Positions 19,678 through 31,959 of a stretch of DNA of 64,000 nt are shown piece after piece. The stretch is taken from NCBI GenBank assembly GCA_025175895.1, contig CM046000.1, positions 69,902,720-69,966,719 of the forward strand, given 5' to 3'. The stretch's first letter is position 1; the number at the start of each line of letters is the position of its first letter. This DNA is from Wurfbainia villosa (lineage: Eukaryota > Streptophyta > Magnoliopsida > Zingiberales > Zingiberaceae). The notes beneath the pieces are model-generated. The model was not told the origin of the DNA, did no database searches, and worked only from the letters and a program-made list of their open reading frames with translations. The position numbers and the translations under genes are program-made.

Positions 19678-19821
19678 ACTCTTTGCAAGATAGAGAGTGC
19701 ATCGATCAGATTGGTATGACTCTTTACAGAATAAAGAGTGTTATGATCAGTTGAGTACGACTCTCTGTAGGATAAAGAGTGCGTTGATCAGATTGGTATG
19801 ACTCTCTATAGAATAGAGAGT
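19678..19821. repeat. Four hairpins at exact 41-bp spacing (G1 5' LTR)
   Basis: The 21-base hairpins start at 19678, 19719, 19760 and 19801. The form is ACTCTCT, 7-base loop, AGAGAGT. Copy 2 reads ACTCTTT...AAAGAGT, a compensatory pair change; copy 1 has one G-T pair, copy 3 one mismatch. Confidence 0.85.
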
Positions 19822-20299
19822 CTGTGGTAGATGTTTGTATGTGTGACTGTACATTCTTGTCATTTGCATGCATGCTGGCGAGTGGCGACGTGGTCTTTCT
19901 TATGGTTGAGAGGGTCGTCGGTCATCCTGCCTCCACGGTTACTCATACGAGGAGTAACCGGTGTGAGGGCAGAGCATTTTGTGGTGCCGCACCCTACCAC
20001 TATAGACGGTGGTAGTTGTATTTGCATGTCGTTGTCCTGCATGTATGGCACTCGAGCACTCATGGGTAGTGACAGTCAGAGTGGCAAACAACAGGGACCA
20101 CCGTCGTGTAGCTTGCTCTTTACGCTTATATGCTACTTGATCATACTGCCCACTCAACCACTCAAGAGTAGTGGTTGGTGTTGAGTTGGGATAGTTGTCA
20201 TGTCGAGCCACCAGGCCACACTAGGGTCGTGGTAGCTTTAGGGTGAGCCGACTTTACCATGCATACTGCATTGTCATGTCTTATGGCGTCTTGCATATT

Positions 20300-20301
<2 letters not shown>

Positions 20302-20346
<45 letters not shown>
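20302..20346. repeat. (AT)n microsatellite
   Basis: About 22 AT units. An allele of different length is at 37859-37898 in the 3' LTR. Confidence 0.95.
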
Positions 20347-20349
<3 letters not shown>

Positions 20350-21213
20350 TGGTTGTGATTAGTATAAATATATAGATGCATGATGTTGCATTTGATTGTA
20401 CTATACTTGTTGCATTTGGTTGTACATCATCTTCATACATGCTACTTGCATCTGTTATATGATTGTGACAGATACCTATACACTTGTTGGTCGGACTATT
20501 AGATACCTTTGACTTGTATCATGATTATAGTGTGAGTTAGCATTATTCTTCATGTTGTATATTGTGGATATATGCTCAGGTTTGATATATGTAGCGTAGC
20601 AGACTTCCAGGTATATCTGCACTTTACGTTGTTCATTTTGTTTAGGGAGTATATGCATGTATTTATATACTATGCTAATGTATACCTATTGTACCTGTAG
20701 ATTATATTGTTGAATTACATATGATATTTGATATATACCTGTTCTCTCATATTACCACTGAGTTATACTCACCACCACGGACCCTGGGTTTTTCTGTCAC
20801 CCAGGTAGCAGGTAGAAGACTTCGTGATGGCTTGGAGCATCGCTAGCTGGCATCGTCTCATCTCAACTCCGAGGGTCCGGCTTTTGAGTATTCCGTGCAT
20901 TTCTCGATATGTCTTTGGTTTTATGTGATGATTTGTAGTTTTGGACAATGCTATTGTTGTACCATTCTTTCTGGTTTTGTTATGGCATTTTCTTAGTTTG
21001 GTGTTAGTCATACCGGTATGCATGGTGTGTGGTTTGTACTGTAGTTATGTTAGTTCTGCTATGCTTTATTATGTTGTTATGTTTACATTTGTATATGTTA
21101 TTATTATTGTGGGCCCAAGGGCCTTATATAAATAGGATATGTTGCCACGTAAAGGGGAGATGTTGTTCGTTTGATTTTTGGTTTGGCATACTCTCGAGGT
21201 GTGTCAACTTTAT

Positions 21214-21230
21214 TGGTAATAGAGCTCTAG
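21214..21230 (+). promoter_or_regulatory. G1 decayed primer binding site
   Basis: TGGTAATAGAGCTCTAG resembles TGGTATCAGAGC plus the usual CTAGG that follows in G2 (35019-35035, minus). Two positions are changed. Confidence 0.65.
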
Positions 21231-23600
21231 GTTCTGCGATGCCATACAATGTTATTTTTGTGTCGAGTCTTGGATTTTCGGGAGTCGATTTGTTTTGGTT
21301 TTGGTTTTTTGAGATAAGATTGACAGCGGCTTGAGCTCCAAGCAACACGAGATAAGAATTCCTGATAACTTTTAGCCTAATTAGATACTTATCTAAACTT
21401 GTTCAATAGGTGTATACAATCAGAGTTTTGACACCTATATAGACTTGTAGTAGGGGTCATCCACTGAGGCGACAAGCCGGAGTTGCCTTTAAGGTTTATA
21501 CCCTCAGTTTTGTTTGCTATGTATTTAATGTTTAAACAGGGAATAATAGGTAGTGCGTTGGTTATTCTTTGTAATTGTGGTTTGAGTTGACGAATGACCT
21601 GTTGAGTTTGTGAGTCTTGTGTCAAAAAGGTGAATTTTTTTTTAGAGTCGACTGATACTGAGTCAAAAAATAGGAGTCAAGTCGTCACATCTCTTGTGGA
21701 AATCTAAGACTACATTCTTAGATATTTTCACTAACGGTGCTAGTTAGATCTTTACCCATGGGATAATGGACTAGGTGTGTATACTATTATTGCTACAGCA
21801 AGTGGAGGGTTAGTATATGGTGTTTCATAGGGATTTTGATCCCTGGGTTGTTCGTACTGGGTTGTATAACTTTGAAGGTAATTTTGAGTACTTAACTCGT
21901 GTTATATAGAGAAAGTAGAGTTATTTGCATACCATTATCGGGATCAAGCCGGTATTTGGTGGTAAATGCAGAAAATAACCTTCGGGGAATAATATATCAC
22001 TTGATCATGGTTTAGTGATGTTGAAAGAGAGTATTTCCCCGTGTCACTTTTAGTGACACATTGTAGGGAATTCTTGAGCTTCAAGTAGGGTGATCATCGA
22101 TAACGGGAATACCATGCAGAGTCATTAGACTTGCAGAGTTTACGCTCACCTAATAGCTCAAGAATGTGAATGGATGTTTTAAGCCACCGACGGTTATTGG
22201 CTTACATTTGGATTAGGATGTTTGGATCTTCTATCAGATCCTGTCAGAAGACATTGGATCGAGTCAGGAGTTTAGAAATAACTCCGTACAAGTGTTTAAG
22301 AGTTAGAGACTGATAAGCAGACATTGCAAGTCAGATGTTGGAATGAGAAGCCTCCGAATGTTGGATAAAAGGAGCAAGATCGGAGTCAGGAGTGATGAGC
22401 TATTTTTTGATCATAGAAGACCAACCGCAGACCATCAGGACTGTCTGATGTTATCAGCGAAATCAGAACAAAGACTTCGAAAGGATTATGTACGTGTAGT
22501 GCGGATCACGAAGTCATGTAAAGTCAGATTATCCGTTGGATCAGATCATTTGTTGCTATTGTAAGAAACTAGTACAATTGAGGAGGTGTATTTTGAAGAC
22601 TCAATTTAAGACTATCAATGGTGTTCCAGGAGGATGATGCACCATCTCGACAGTAGAGTTCAACACAGAAGATTAGGTTATCTCATCAGCAGCGTCCTAC
22701 TACCTCAGGCATGGTTGGAGTTCCTTGATACTTCCCTTCAGGGGAAGTGATTTACTCAGCAGTATCAGTAGAAGATATCTTAGAAGATTCATGTAGACAA
22801 CAGCAACGGTTATCCCCCAGACGTGGATTAGCTTTGTACAAAGGAGAGAGTATACGACGATGGTCGTATCTATTCTGTATTCTATAGTTGCAGCTCCTAG
22901 GATTAAGTGATGGGATCAGATGATCTAGGAAAATCTCAAGATCATTCATCGTAGAAATGCAACCACTTTGTCGCAGATTATTGGATCTGATCTTGTTATC
23001 TTCGAAGAAAGGCCGAGACCTGCGAGGAGCCTTTGGATTGGATCGTCAGATAATTGATCGTTCAGGGTATTACTTTAGTTTATCCTCTCGATTAATATAT
23101 TGAGAGATGCTTGTAGTTTACATGTATCTTTGTCTAGAACATCCTTAGTTCGAATTAGATGGATTACATCGACTTGTGGGTCGGTGGTATCTCTACCGTC
23201 AGGTGAGATGTGGACCAACAATTAAGAAGTCAAGGGATTCCCTTAGACTTTGATAGATATACCTTTACTGTAGACATATCCTTACAGATGGTCAAATTGT
23301 TGGAAGTATGGTATGATATGACTCTCGGATGTGCATATAATTTGAGAGTATTCGGATGTAGTTTCAAATGAACTCCTAGGCTTGCCGTTACATACGCAAG
23401 TGGAGTGGGTGATCGGAATGATTGCGGAGATAGTGTCGATATTGATTTCCCCATACGAGTGATAATTTTGTTGGTATCAGTGTTGCTAAACACTATAGAA
23501 ATTGGAAGAACGTAAGTTGCGATTATAGGAGATGTTGGAGGGGATATTTATCTATCCTAGTATTTCTCCTTGAGAAGATTTGAAACTCTTTGTTGAAAGA
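21231..23600 (+). pseudogene. G1 gag and early pol region, too decayed to assign
   Basis: No open frame longer than about 80 codons is coding-like. The region is collinear with G2 32690-35020 (reverse), for example the 73-codon segment at 22343-22564 matches G2 33602-33877. By position it should hold gag and protease. I see no zinc knuckle or protease motif. Confidence 0.45.
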
Positions 23601-23604
23601 GAGA

Positions 23605-23760
23605 TGGACCTTTGAGATTATGCATCGATTATCGATGATGGAATGCGATAGTTGTTAAAAGTGAATATCCTTCGTTGTGGATAGATGATCTGTTTAGATC
23701 AGCAAAGGACTCCTATGTATACTCTAGGATTGATTTACAACTAGAGTGTTGATATTGTAG
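23605..23760 (+). pseudogene. G1 reverse transcriptase remnant lacking the catalytic core
   Basis: In one frame LRLCIDYR, then a stop, NAIVVKSEYP, IDDLF and VYSRIDL match the N-terminal third of a gypsy RT. After about 23760 RT sequence ends: the palm motif with the two Asp residues is absent. G2 breaks off at the same place (about 32525, minus). Confidence 0.7.
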
Positions 23761-24229
23761 TGACGTGATGTCATACAATTATCATTGTCATTGTAATGAT
23801 TAATATATCATCAGTGTAGAGTAAAGAGGATGCAGGTGTGTAAAGATGACAATTTCATACTTGGTATGAATTTTATGAGTTTTGATTATGTTGTTAGACT
23901 ATTAAATGATTTAGTCATCCATGGATTTGAGAAATCGTGTATTCGGGACATGATTGGATCAGGTTGTGGTTGTTGGAGTTGCGTAACTTGGCCACTGTTG
24001 ATTGTAGTAGTTGGAGTTGCGCACTCGGCCACCGTAGTTGTTGTTTGCTTGTATTGATTTGGTTATTCCTACGAATGTGGATAGGATGCTAGTAGCATTA
24101 CTATACCACATATTTGTTTGACCAAAAGGGTAATGGAATTCACTTTGTCAAAAGCTTGTGAAATTAGGTTTCAGGACCTAGATGGTGATTGATTTTTGCA
24201 TCAGTGTTAGTTAATCCTTCCGAGGTGGA

Positions 24230-24370
24230 TGGAAGGATGTTGTACGCAGATGCATCATTCCAAGGAACGGAGCGATCCCGATGCAGTTGAATGAGGCGTA
24301 TATTAAGCTTACGATAGTTGAGGAACTGTGAGACAAGCTGTCATATACATGACGTGGACTTAGTGGATGT
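24230..24370 (+). pseudogene. G1 RNase H remnant
   Basis: The words YADASFQG and, after shifts, HIHDVDLV resemble the gypsy RNase H motifs with the first catalytic Asp and the conserved THDLEL. Several frameshifts are present. Confidence 0.5.
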
Positions 24371-24667
24371 TATCCTGATTTGTGGATGTATGGAGCAGGA
24401 ATGCTCATGGGATTTCGACTAGCTACTGGGTAGCTACTATAGAGTTGTTGGAATGCGAACAGTTGCAAAAAGTGAGATTGGTCGCTATAGTCTTCCATGC
24501 ACTTACAGAGTGTGTGGTGGAGTGGATTTTGGACGGTAGATGGACTTCGCTTGTGAGAAGATAATTTTCGATCTCTAATATGGATGTGCTCTAGACACGC
24601 ATCCACTTAAGAAAGAGTTGCTATAGAAGGCACGTTATTTGAGATTTGTTATACATCTTGGTGGTAC

Positions 24668-25333
24668 TTGGATGTACCGAGATTTGAAACACTTATACTG
24701 GTGGAACGGTATAAAAGAGATAGTGCAGACTTGGTTGCTCGATGTTCAGTATGCCAGCGGGTAAAGGCTGAACATCAGAAACCCGCTGGGTTGCTCCAAG
24801 AAATTTCAATTCCTGAATGGAAGTGGGAGCATATCACTATTGATTTTGTTATGGGATTGTCCAGAACTCGTAAAGGACATGATGAGATTTGGGCGTTTGT
24901 GGATCGGTTAACCAAATCTGCTCACTTTCTGCCTATTCGTGAGATGGACCCATTGGATCGTCTGGCGGAGTTGTATTGCCGAGAGATTATCAAGCTGCAT
25001 GGAGTGCCTTTGAGCATCATATCTGATAGAGGCCCACGATTCACCCCGCGATTTTGGTGAAGTCTTCAGCAGGCCATGGGCACAGAGCTTCGGTTCAGTA
25101 CAACATTTCATCCGTGGACTGATGGTCCGTCTGAGCGTACCATTCAGACATTGGAGGATCTATTGAGATCCTGTGTCATGGATTTCGAAGGCAGCTGGAA
25201 GGACCACGTTCATTTAGTGGAATTTGCCTATAACAACAGTTACCACTCTTTTATTCATATGGCTCCTTTCGAGACCTTATACGGTAGACACTGTAGATAT
25301 CTCGTGTTGTGGGAGGAGGATGGGGAGCAATAG
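24668..25333 (+). pseudogene. G1 integrase (zinc-binding end and DDE core) with one nonsense codon
   Basis: One frame spans the region, broken only by TGA at 25058-25060 where a Gln is usual. C26 and C29 (ARCSVCQ) remain from the zinc-binding motif; the upstream HH half is out of frame. The core keeps all three catalytic residues: D59 (HITIDFV), D120 (SIISDRG) and E156 (PSERTIQ), D to E spacing 35. After that come LVEFAYNNSYH and PFETLYGR, typical of Tekay-type integrases. The protein would insert element DNA into chromosomes. Translation start is not meaningful because upstream pol is lost by shifts and deletion. Confidence 0.85.
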
Positions 25334-25589
25334 TGGCTGGGGCCACAGAGTATCTAGCATGATGCAGAGTTGGTGCAAGTAATCAGATGATGGTTATTAA
25401 AGGCACATAATCGATAAAAGAGTTACGCAGACCGGAGGTGAAGGCCTTTGGAATTCTCAGTTGGGGAATAGGTATTTCTGCATGTTTCACCTATGAAAGG
25501 GGTGAAATGATTTGGGTTGAAAGGAAAATTATCTCCACACTATATTGATCCATTTAAGATATTAGAGCAGATTTGGGTTGTAGCTTACC

Positions 25590-25890
25590 GGTTGGCTTTA
25601 CCTCTGACACTTGTGGGTGTCCATAATGTATTTCATATTTCTATGTTGAGGAAATACGTGTCTTGATCAGATCATGTTCTGAAGAAGGTTCTGATTCCAC
25701 TCCAGGCGAATATGACTTATGAAGAGATTCCAATGCTGATTCTGGGTCGCAACAAGAGTCAGTTGTGAAACAAAACCATCCGACTCGTAAAGGTTTGATG
25801 GCAGCATCATACTGATGAGAGTCTATGTGGGAGCTGGAAGACACTATCCGAGGTTGGTACCCTCATCTGTTCACTTGAGGCTATCAGTTA
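25590..25890 (+). pseudogene. G1 integrase tail with chromodomain-like end
   Basis: The words HNVFHISMLRKYVS, LILGR, IRLVKV and WQHHTDE appear across two frames with stops, like the intact tail at 1261-1563. It ends about 120 bases before the polypurine tract. Confidence 0.7.
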
Positions 25891-26004
25891 CCCCAACTTA
25901 AATATTTGAGGTGTGTGATTCTTTCTTCAAGTACTTGAGTTGAACAGTGTGGCAGTGCTTACTCATCATACTTGAGTTGGAAATTTGGCGACCAAATTTT
26001 TATT

Positions 26005-26016
26005 AGTGGGGGAGAA
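26005..26016 (+). promoter_or_regulatory. G1 polypurine tract
   Basis: AGTGGGGGAGAA directly precedes the LTR start TGTAAGATATC. The same tract is in G2 at 30330-30341 (minus). Confidence 0.85.
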
Positions 26017-28118
26017 TGTAAGATATCGGAAAAAAAAGTTTGTTAATTAGGAAAATATCCTATGGAATTTTCCAGATATTTTTAGAAATTTTCTTGAACT
26101 TAAATGGAAATTTCTATGGCAGTTGCTGGGAAAGATTTAATAGTCTTTGGAAAAGCCTATTTGGGTTATCTACATATGAGGGGTTAATAGGGTTTAATTG
26201 ATCTAAGTTTAAATATAAAACCCTAAGTTTAATGGGAGTTTATCTAGGTGTGTGGGTCAAGTTGGATTAACTAGGATTTGATCTAGGCTAACTCAACCAC
26301 TTAGATCAGCCGTTAAAAACTCAATCGTCTCTTCTTTTAAGGCGATCCACCGACTGTTCCTTCCATTTTCTCACTGCCGAATCTCGAGTGTTTTCGCCCT
26401 CGCGTTTTCTTCTTCTCCCCGATCACGACTTTCCTCCTTCCAACCGCAGCCGCAAACCCCTCTTCCCTCTCCCGATCGCACCTTTTCCTCCTCTCATTCT
26501 CGAGCATGATTTCCTTCTTCTTCCTTGCGACTCAACTCTCGCATCTTTGTTCCTCTCTGCAGTCGACCTCTCCCTCGTTCTTTCTCCTTGCAATGAGCGG
26601 CGGCGATCAACCTTGGCGGAGCTAAAGGACGAGTCGACAGCGAGCGTGCGGAGCTAGAAGCTTGGAATCGGTGACGTCTGGTTGTAATCTGCCCTTGCAA
26701 TTTCTGCCGAAGAAAGCTCAGGAACCGGTGGTGCCAGGGCAGCAACAAGTTTGCCGACAAACATAGTCAATTGGGTAGCGAGCAGAGACATCGGAGTGGG
26801 GGGATTTCGTTGACAACCGTCGCAGTAGCTAGGTAAGGGTCGACCTTCTCCTTCTCTAACACCTACAGTGATCTTCTATGGTTGGCCGTGGGTCTGTTTT
26901 GGGCAGTGGGTTGCCGGTGAATAGGGGATAAGAGGGAGGAGGCTGACGGTGGAGTTTCTAGGGCTGGTAAGCGAGATTTACCTTTCCTTTCAATTGTTGT
27001 TGTTCGATTTTGTTTTCTATCGAGGAGTCTTGGCTGTGATGTTTTATTGGGAATTCTCTATAGTGATTGGAGTCGGGTTTCCTTTATCTGATCGTGAAGA
27101 GCAGTTGTTACCTTCTTCTTACTTGCATTGGCAGGAATTCTCATTCTGTTGCAGTGATTGAAGCTGTGATTGGAGAAATCCAGATTTGGGTAGGCTGTGA
27201 GAGGTAAATGTTGATTTGGATGTTTGTGAAGGGGAGGAATATTTCGAATGGGACTGTGGAAGCTGAGATTGAGGTAAGTTCATATTTGAATGGTTGCAAA
27301 TGCTAATCGTTTGATAGGTCATTAGTTAATCTAAGTGTGATGGATGCTACTATAATGTGCAATTGATGTTGTAATTGAATTGGAGATTAGGTGAGTTTTG
27401 ACATGATCATGCTATAGAGTGCAGTAGTAATATCGTTCTATGATCCTTGTTATAGTGGGTGGATGGTGGATTTGCATGTTGTATTTTGACAAGGAATTGA
27501 TTCAGAATAAAGGGATTCATAACTAATTACTTGTAAGATTAGTGGGATCAAAAGGTAGGATGAATAACTCTCATCTTAGATATGAATGGGAATTATATGA
27601 ATCCATAGAGGGAAATGATTAGTAGGGGTTATCTTATCAGAGCTTAGGGTTATGCTAGAGAACTATTGATATATATATTGCATGTTGCAGGATTTTGATT
27701 CGAGCATTCTTGGACATGAAGACCATCAGCATAGTCTACATATCAGGTGGGTAATTTCCTACCGTGGGCAGGTAGTTGTTGATGCATGCAGATTTAGATA
27801 TATGATCATGTTATATGATCATATTACCTTGACTCCGCTCTTATTTATTCTTGTGCTTGATACTTTGTCTTTGACCTTATATGCTCTGTTGCTCTTATCA
27901 CATTTTCCCTCATCATGACTAGGAGTTATAGATATGAAGTAAGAAAACCTATAAATGCTTAGTTATGTATAAATAGTGGAGTACGGATGATGACCTGATT
28001 TGTAAATTAGGAAAGAGGTCATCCGTAAGTAAGTAATGTCCTGAACGAAGGATTGATATCAATACCCTTATGTGCTTGTTTACTACTGATCATGTGTTGT
28101 GTAAATGGTCAGGTAAAT
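26017..28118 (+). mobile_element. G1 3' LTR, first part
   Basis: Collinear with 17532-19618 with many small changes. It is interrupted at 28118 by G2 and resumes at 37213. Confidence 0.88.
28114..28118. repeat. G2 target site duplication, left
   Basis: TAAAT is repeated at 37213-37217. The empty site is seen once, at 19614-19618 in the G1 5' LTR. Confidence 0.95.
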
Positions 28119-30329
28119 TGTCACGCCCCGAGAGTATGCAGTGCCGAAAAGCCACGGATGACATCTCCCGTGTATGTGGCAACATCTCGTGTTAATACAA
28201 GGTCTATAGCCCACAACAACAACAACATATATATATGTAAACCAACCACAGCGGAACTAACCACAATGATCATAACAAACTACACAGTGGAAACATAAAA
28301 CCACCACATCACAACTACAAACAGTGCATACCGGTATGCCTGACACATCACAACAAAATGGAACATCGACAAAATCTAAATCCACAAGTCCACAATACAG
28401 TACATCACGAAATCTCCAAATACATTACACCCATACGAAAAGCCCAAAACGACCACTAGAGTCTCGGAGGTGAGATGAGATGTTGTCAGCCAGCTATGCT
28501 CCAAGCCGTCACGAAGAATTCTACCTGTTACCTGGGCGACAGAAAAATACAGGGTCTGTCGTGGTGAGTAAAACTCAGCAGGTAATAAGATAGAACATGT
28601 AAATATATATATCAATATCACATGTCATTCAATAGCATAACCTAAAGGTACAACAGATATACCAGCACAGTATATAAATACATGCATATACCGTCTAACC
28701 AAATAAACAACGTATAATGCAGACATAACTGAAAGTCTTCTATGCTACTCTGATCCAACCTGAGCATATATCCAACATATATAACAGGAAGAGTAATAGT
28801 AACTCACAATATACTCATGATACAGGTCAAGGTATCTAATGGTTTGTCCAACAAATATACAAGTATCCGACACAACCGTATAACAGATCCAAGAAGCATG
28901 CATGAATATGATGTACAACCAAATGCAGCAAGCATAGTACAATCAAATGCAACATCACAATAAGCATATATATATAGATTGCATCTATATATATATTAAT
29001 CACAACCATCCAGCTTGTTCACCTGACGGAACCCGCGATTCAACCAATAACATCGCAACCAGAAGCTACATAAGACACAGACATTGTAACAACACAACGA
29101 AAGATCACTAGCTTAAAAAGTGATGGTAATTTAAATCCAGAATCACAACAAAATACTTCAGAATGTAGAATAGAAATATAAAAGAACCTATAGGTTAATT
29201 CAGACCTTACCAGGAACTCGAAGTGCACAGAACCAACCCAAACTTCAGTCTACAGCTCACTCACAGAACAACCAACTTCAACACATCCGACCCACAAGCA
29301 TTTACATCCTATAAAATACATCAACAACATACAAAGAGGAGAGTGTAGGTCGAGCTTATCAACGCTTGGGATCCACCGGCGGTATCCTCTTCTCATCCCC
29401 TGTTCACTGGACAATCCAAGGCTCAAGATCACTGTCCAAAATCACAACCCCAATTCAACGAAGGAGAAACCACAACAACCCAAAAATCTCATCCAAGCTC
29501 AGGAAAGGAGCAGTGCTTACCTATCTCCGACGACCATCGGCAGTAAAGTCCACAGAATCGGCAGCCACCTTCTTGTCTCCCCTGTTCACAACTGCACAAA
29601 CCACCAACATAGCCCACCATCCGGCTTGCTCCACCACTCGATTCACAGCAATTTGATGCAACGCCGGCGATACTCCTCCCCCTAAATGCTCTATTCATCG
29701 GAAAACCTTAGCACCGACAACTCTGCCCTTCACCACAGATCACACCCAATGAAGGAACACAGCTACATATTCAATCTCCGTCCAAGGTAAGGAGATGATC
29801 AGCTCTTACCTAGCACCGACGATGATCGACAGAAACCCCTAAATCGGTAGCTCACCGTCGGTATATTGCCGATTCAAGCTCCCCCCGCCACTCGCTCGCC
29901 CACTGCTACCGCTCGCTCGCCCGCAGAGCCCGCCATGGATGGTCCATCCACTGCCGCTCATCACAAGGAAGGGAAGATCGCTCGACCGCCGTTCATTTCG
30001 GAGAGGACAAGAGCTCGCGGAGAAGTAATGAAATCGCGACTGGGAAAAGGAGAAACGTCGAGATTTATGGCGACGTTGGCTGTACGTTACACGAATGAAG
30101 CAGGCGGTCGGGTCCAATTAAAACGGGTTGGGTCCAATGGATCGGGTCGGGTCCAATCCTATACGCCTATTAAATCTTTCTCCAAAAATACCTTAGAAAT
30201 TTCCATTTAATTCAAGAAATTTTTTTAAAAATTCCTGGAAAATTTCATAGGGTATTTTCCTAATTTACAAGCATATTTTATTATTATTATTTTATTGTAT
30301 TTTATTTTATTTTTTTCTGATATTTTACA
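28119..30329 (-). mobile_element. G2 3' LTR (2211 bp)
   Basis: On the minus strand it starts TGTAAAATATC and ends GGGCGTGACA. It matches 35043-37212 throughout. Both ends match the G1 LTR, but the middle of the G1 LTR is about 1.5 kb longer. Confidence 0.9.
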
Positions 30330-30341
30330 TTCTCCCCCACT
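30330..30341 (-). promoter_or_regulatory. G2 polypurine tract
   Basis: On the minus strand AGTGGGGGAGAA abuts the LTR. Confidence 0.85.
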
Positions 30342-30429
30342 AACAAAAATTTGGTCCCCAAATTTCATACTTACATGCAAAAATTACTTCAAGCAAGTTT
30401 CCGAAAGGACCACATACATTCCTCATGTG

Positions 30430-30730
30430 AACAGATGAGGATATCGAGCTCGGATAGTATCTTCCAACTCCCACATAGCCTCCTCATCGATATGATGTTG
30501 TCATCCAACCTTTACGAGTCGGATGGTTTTGTCCCACTATTGTCGCTCCTTGCGACCAAGGATCCACCCTGGAATCTTCTCATAAGTCACATTAGACTGA
30601 GGTAGAATTCGGAACCTCTTTCAGAACATGATCAATATGCGACATGTATTTCCTCAGTATAGAAACAGGAAATACGTTGTGAGTACTCGCCAGTGTCGGA
30701 GATAAATCCAATTGGTAAGCTACACCTCCA
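30430..30730 (-). pseudogene. G2 integrase tail with chromodomain-like end
   Basis: On the minus strand VAYQLDLSP, THNVFPVSILRKYM and, shifted, NHPTRKG are readable, with stops. It is the counterpart of G1 25590-25890. Confidence 0.65.
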
Positions 30731-31337
30731 ATCCATGCCAATATCCCAACTGGACCAATGTAGTGTAGAGATAACTTTCCTTTTAGCCCAAATCATTTCA
30801 CCCCTTTTTCATGGGTGAAACACGCAGAAATACTTGTTCCCCAACTGAGAACTCCAAAGGCCTTCGCCTCCAGTCTGCGTAACTCTTCTGTCAACCCTGT
30901 ACCTCTAATAACCATCATCCGATGATGCGCACCAACTCTGCATCATATTGGATACTTTGTGGCCCCCCAATAGTTGTCATTCTCCGACTTCCTCCCATAA
31001 CACGGGAGATCTACAGGGTCTACCGTAATGGGCCTCAGAAGAAGTCATCTGAATGGATGAGTGATAACTATTCTTATAGTCAAATCCCACTAAAGGAATG
31101 TAATTCTCCCAACTACCTCTATAATCCATGACACAAGATCTTAATAGATCCTCCAGAGTCTAAATCGTACACTCCGATTGTCTGTCTGTCTGCGGATGAA
31201 ATGTTATACTGAGTCGAAGCTCTGTGCCCATAGCTTGCTACTGACTCTGCCAACATCGCGAGGTAAATCGCGGGTCTCTATCAGATATGATACTTAAAGG
31301 TACTCCATGAAATCTAATAATCTTCGACAGTACAACT

Positions 31338-31694
31338 CTAAAGACAATCCAACGAGTCCGTTCCATGAATAGGCAGAAAATGAGATGATTTTGTTAGTCG
31401 TTCCACGATCACCCAAATCGCATCATGTCCTTTACGGGTTCTAGGTAACCCCGTAACGACACCAATAGCGATATGCTCCCATTTCCATTCCGAAATCAAA
31501 ATTTCCTGGAGCAATCCAGTGAGTTTTTGATGTTCAGCATTTACCTGCTGACATACTGAACATCGAGCAACAAAGTCTGCACTATCTCTTTTATACCGCT
31601 CCACTAGTATAAGCATTTCAATCTTGGTACATCCGAGTACCACCAGGATGTATAACAAATCTCGAATGTTGTGCTTCCTGTAGCAACTCTTCAT
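31338..31694 (-). pseudogene. G2 integrase fragment with first catalytic Asp lost
   Basis: The 118-codon minus-strand frame holds the CC half of the zinc-binding motif (ARCSVCQQ) and the start of the DDE core. The first catalytic position reads HIAIGVV, Gly where G1 has Asp. The frame ends soon after [11 protein letters not shown]. The second and third catalytic parts continue further left in other frames. The segment just before the CC motif is out of frame with the rest, at the same point as in G1 (about 31590-31615). Confidence 0.8.
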
Positions 31695-31959
31695 TAGCTA
31701 ATGCAACTACGAAACCCCCCTATCCTTATCAGAGACGGGAAATTATTTTCTCACAAGAGAAGTTCATCTACCGTCCAAAATCTACTCCACCATACACTCT
31801 GTAGGTGCATGAGAGACTATGGCGACCAATCTCACTTGTTGCAACTGTTCACGTTCCAGCAACTCTATAGTAGCTACCCAATAGCTAGTCAAAACCTCAC
31901 GAGCATTTCTGCTCCATACATCCACAAATCAAGATACTAACTACTAAAGTCGCGTCATG

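Larger units (their letters stand above)
17532..21206 (+). mobile_element. G1 5' LTR (3675 bp)
   Basis: It runs from TGTAAGATATC to GAGGTGTGTCA, followed by a decayed primer site. The 3' LTR at 26017 begins the same way and is collinear. The flank ATGAT (17527-17531) is the expected target duplication, but its partner is not in the window. TATA sequence TTATATAAAT lies at 21124-21133, close to the LTR end. Apparent frames inside (for example 17880-18282, 19831-20184) are not conserved in the 3' LTR. Confidence 0.85.

Noticed and set aside
19831..20184. 117-codon frame in the G1 5' LTR
   Set aside because: Not preserved in the 3' LTR copy; inside repeats.
20302..20346. Possible cruciform or gene boundary at the long AT run
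   Set aside because: Simple microsatellite whose length differs between the two LTRs; nothing else supports function.
24668..25060. Functional integrase gene in G1
   Set aside because: All catalytic residues are present, but a TGA splits the core, the zinc-binding half is out of frame and RT is missing.
29366..29656. 96-codon frames in both G2 LTRs (29366-29656, 36294-36584)
   Set aside because: Seen in both LTRs only because LTRs are copies; several amino acid changes and no start context or family; no support from G1.
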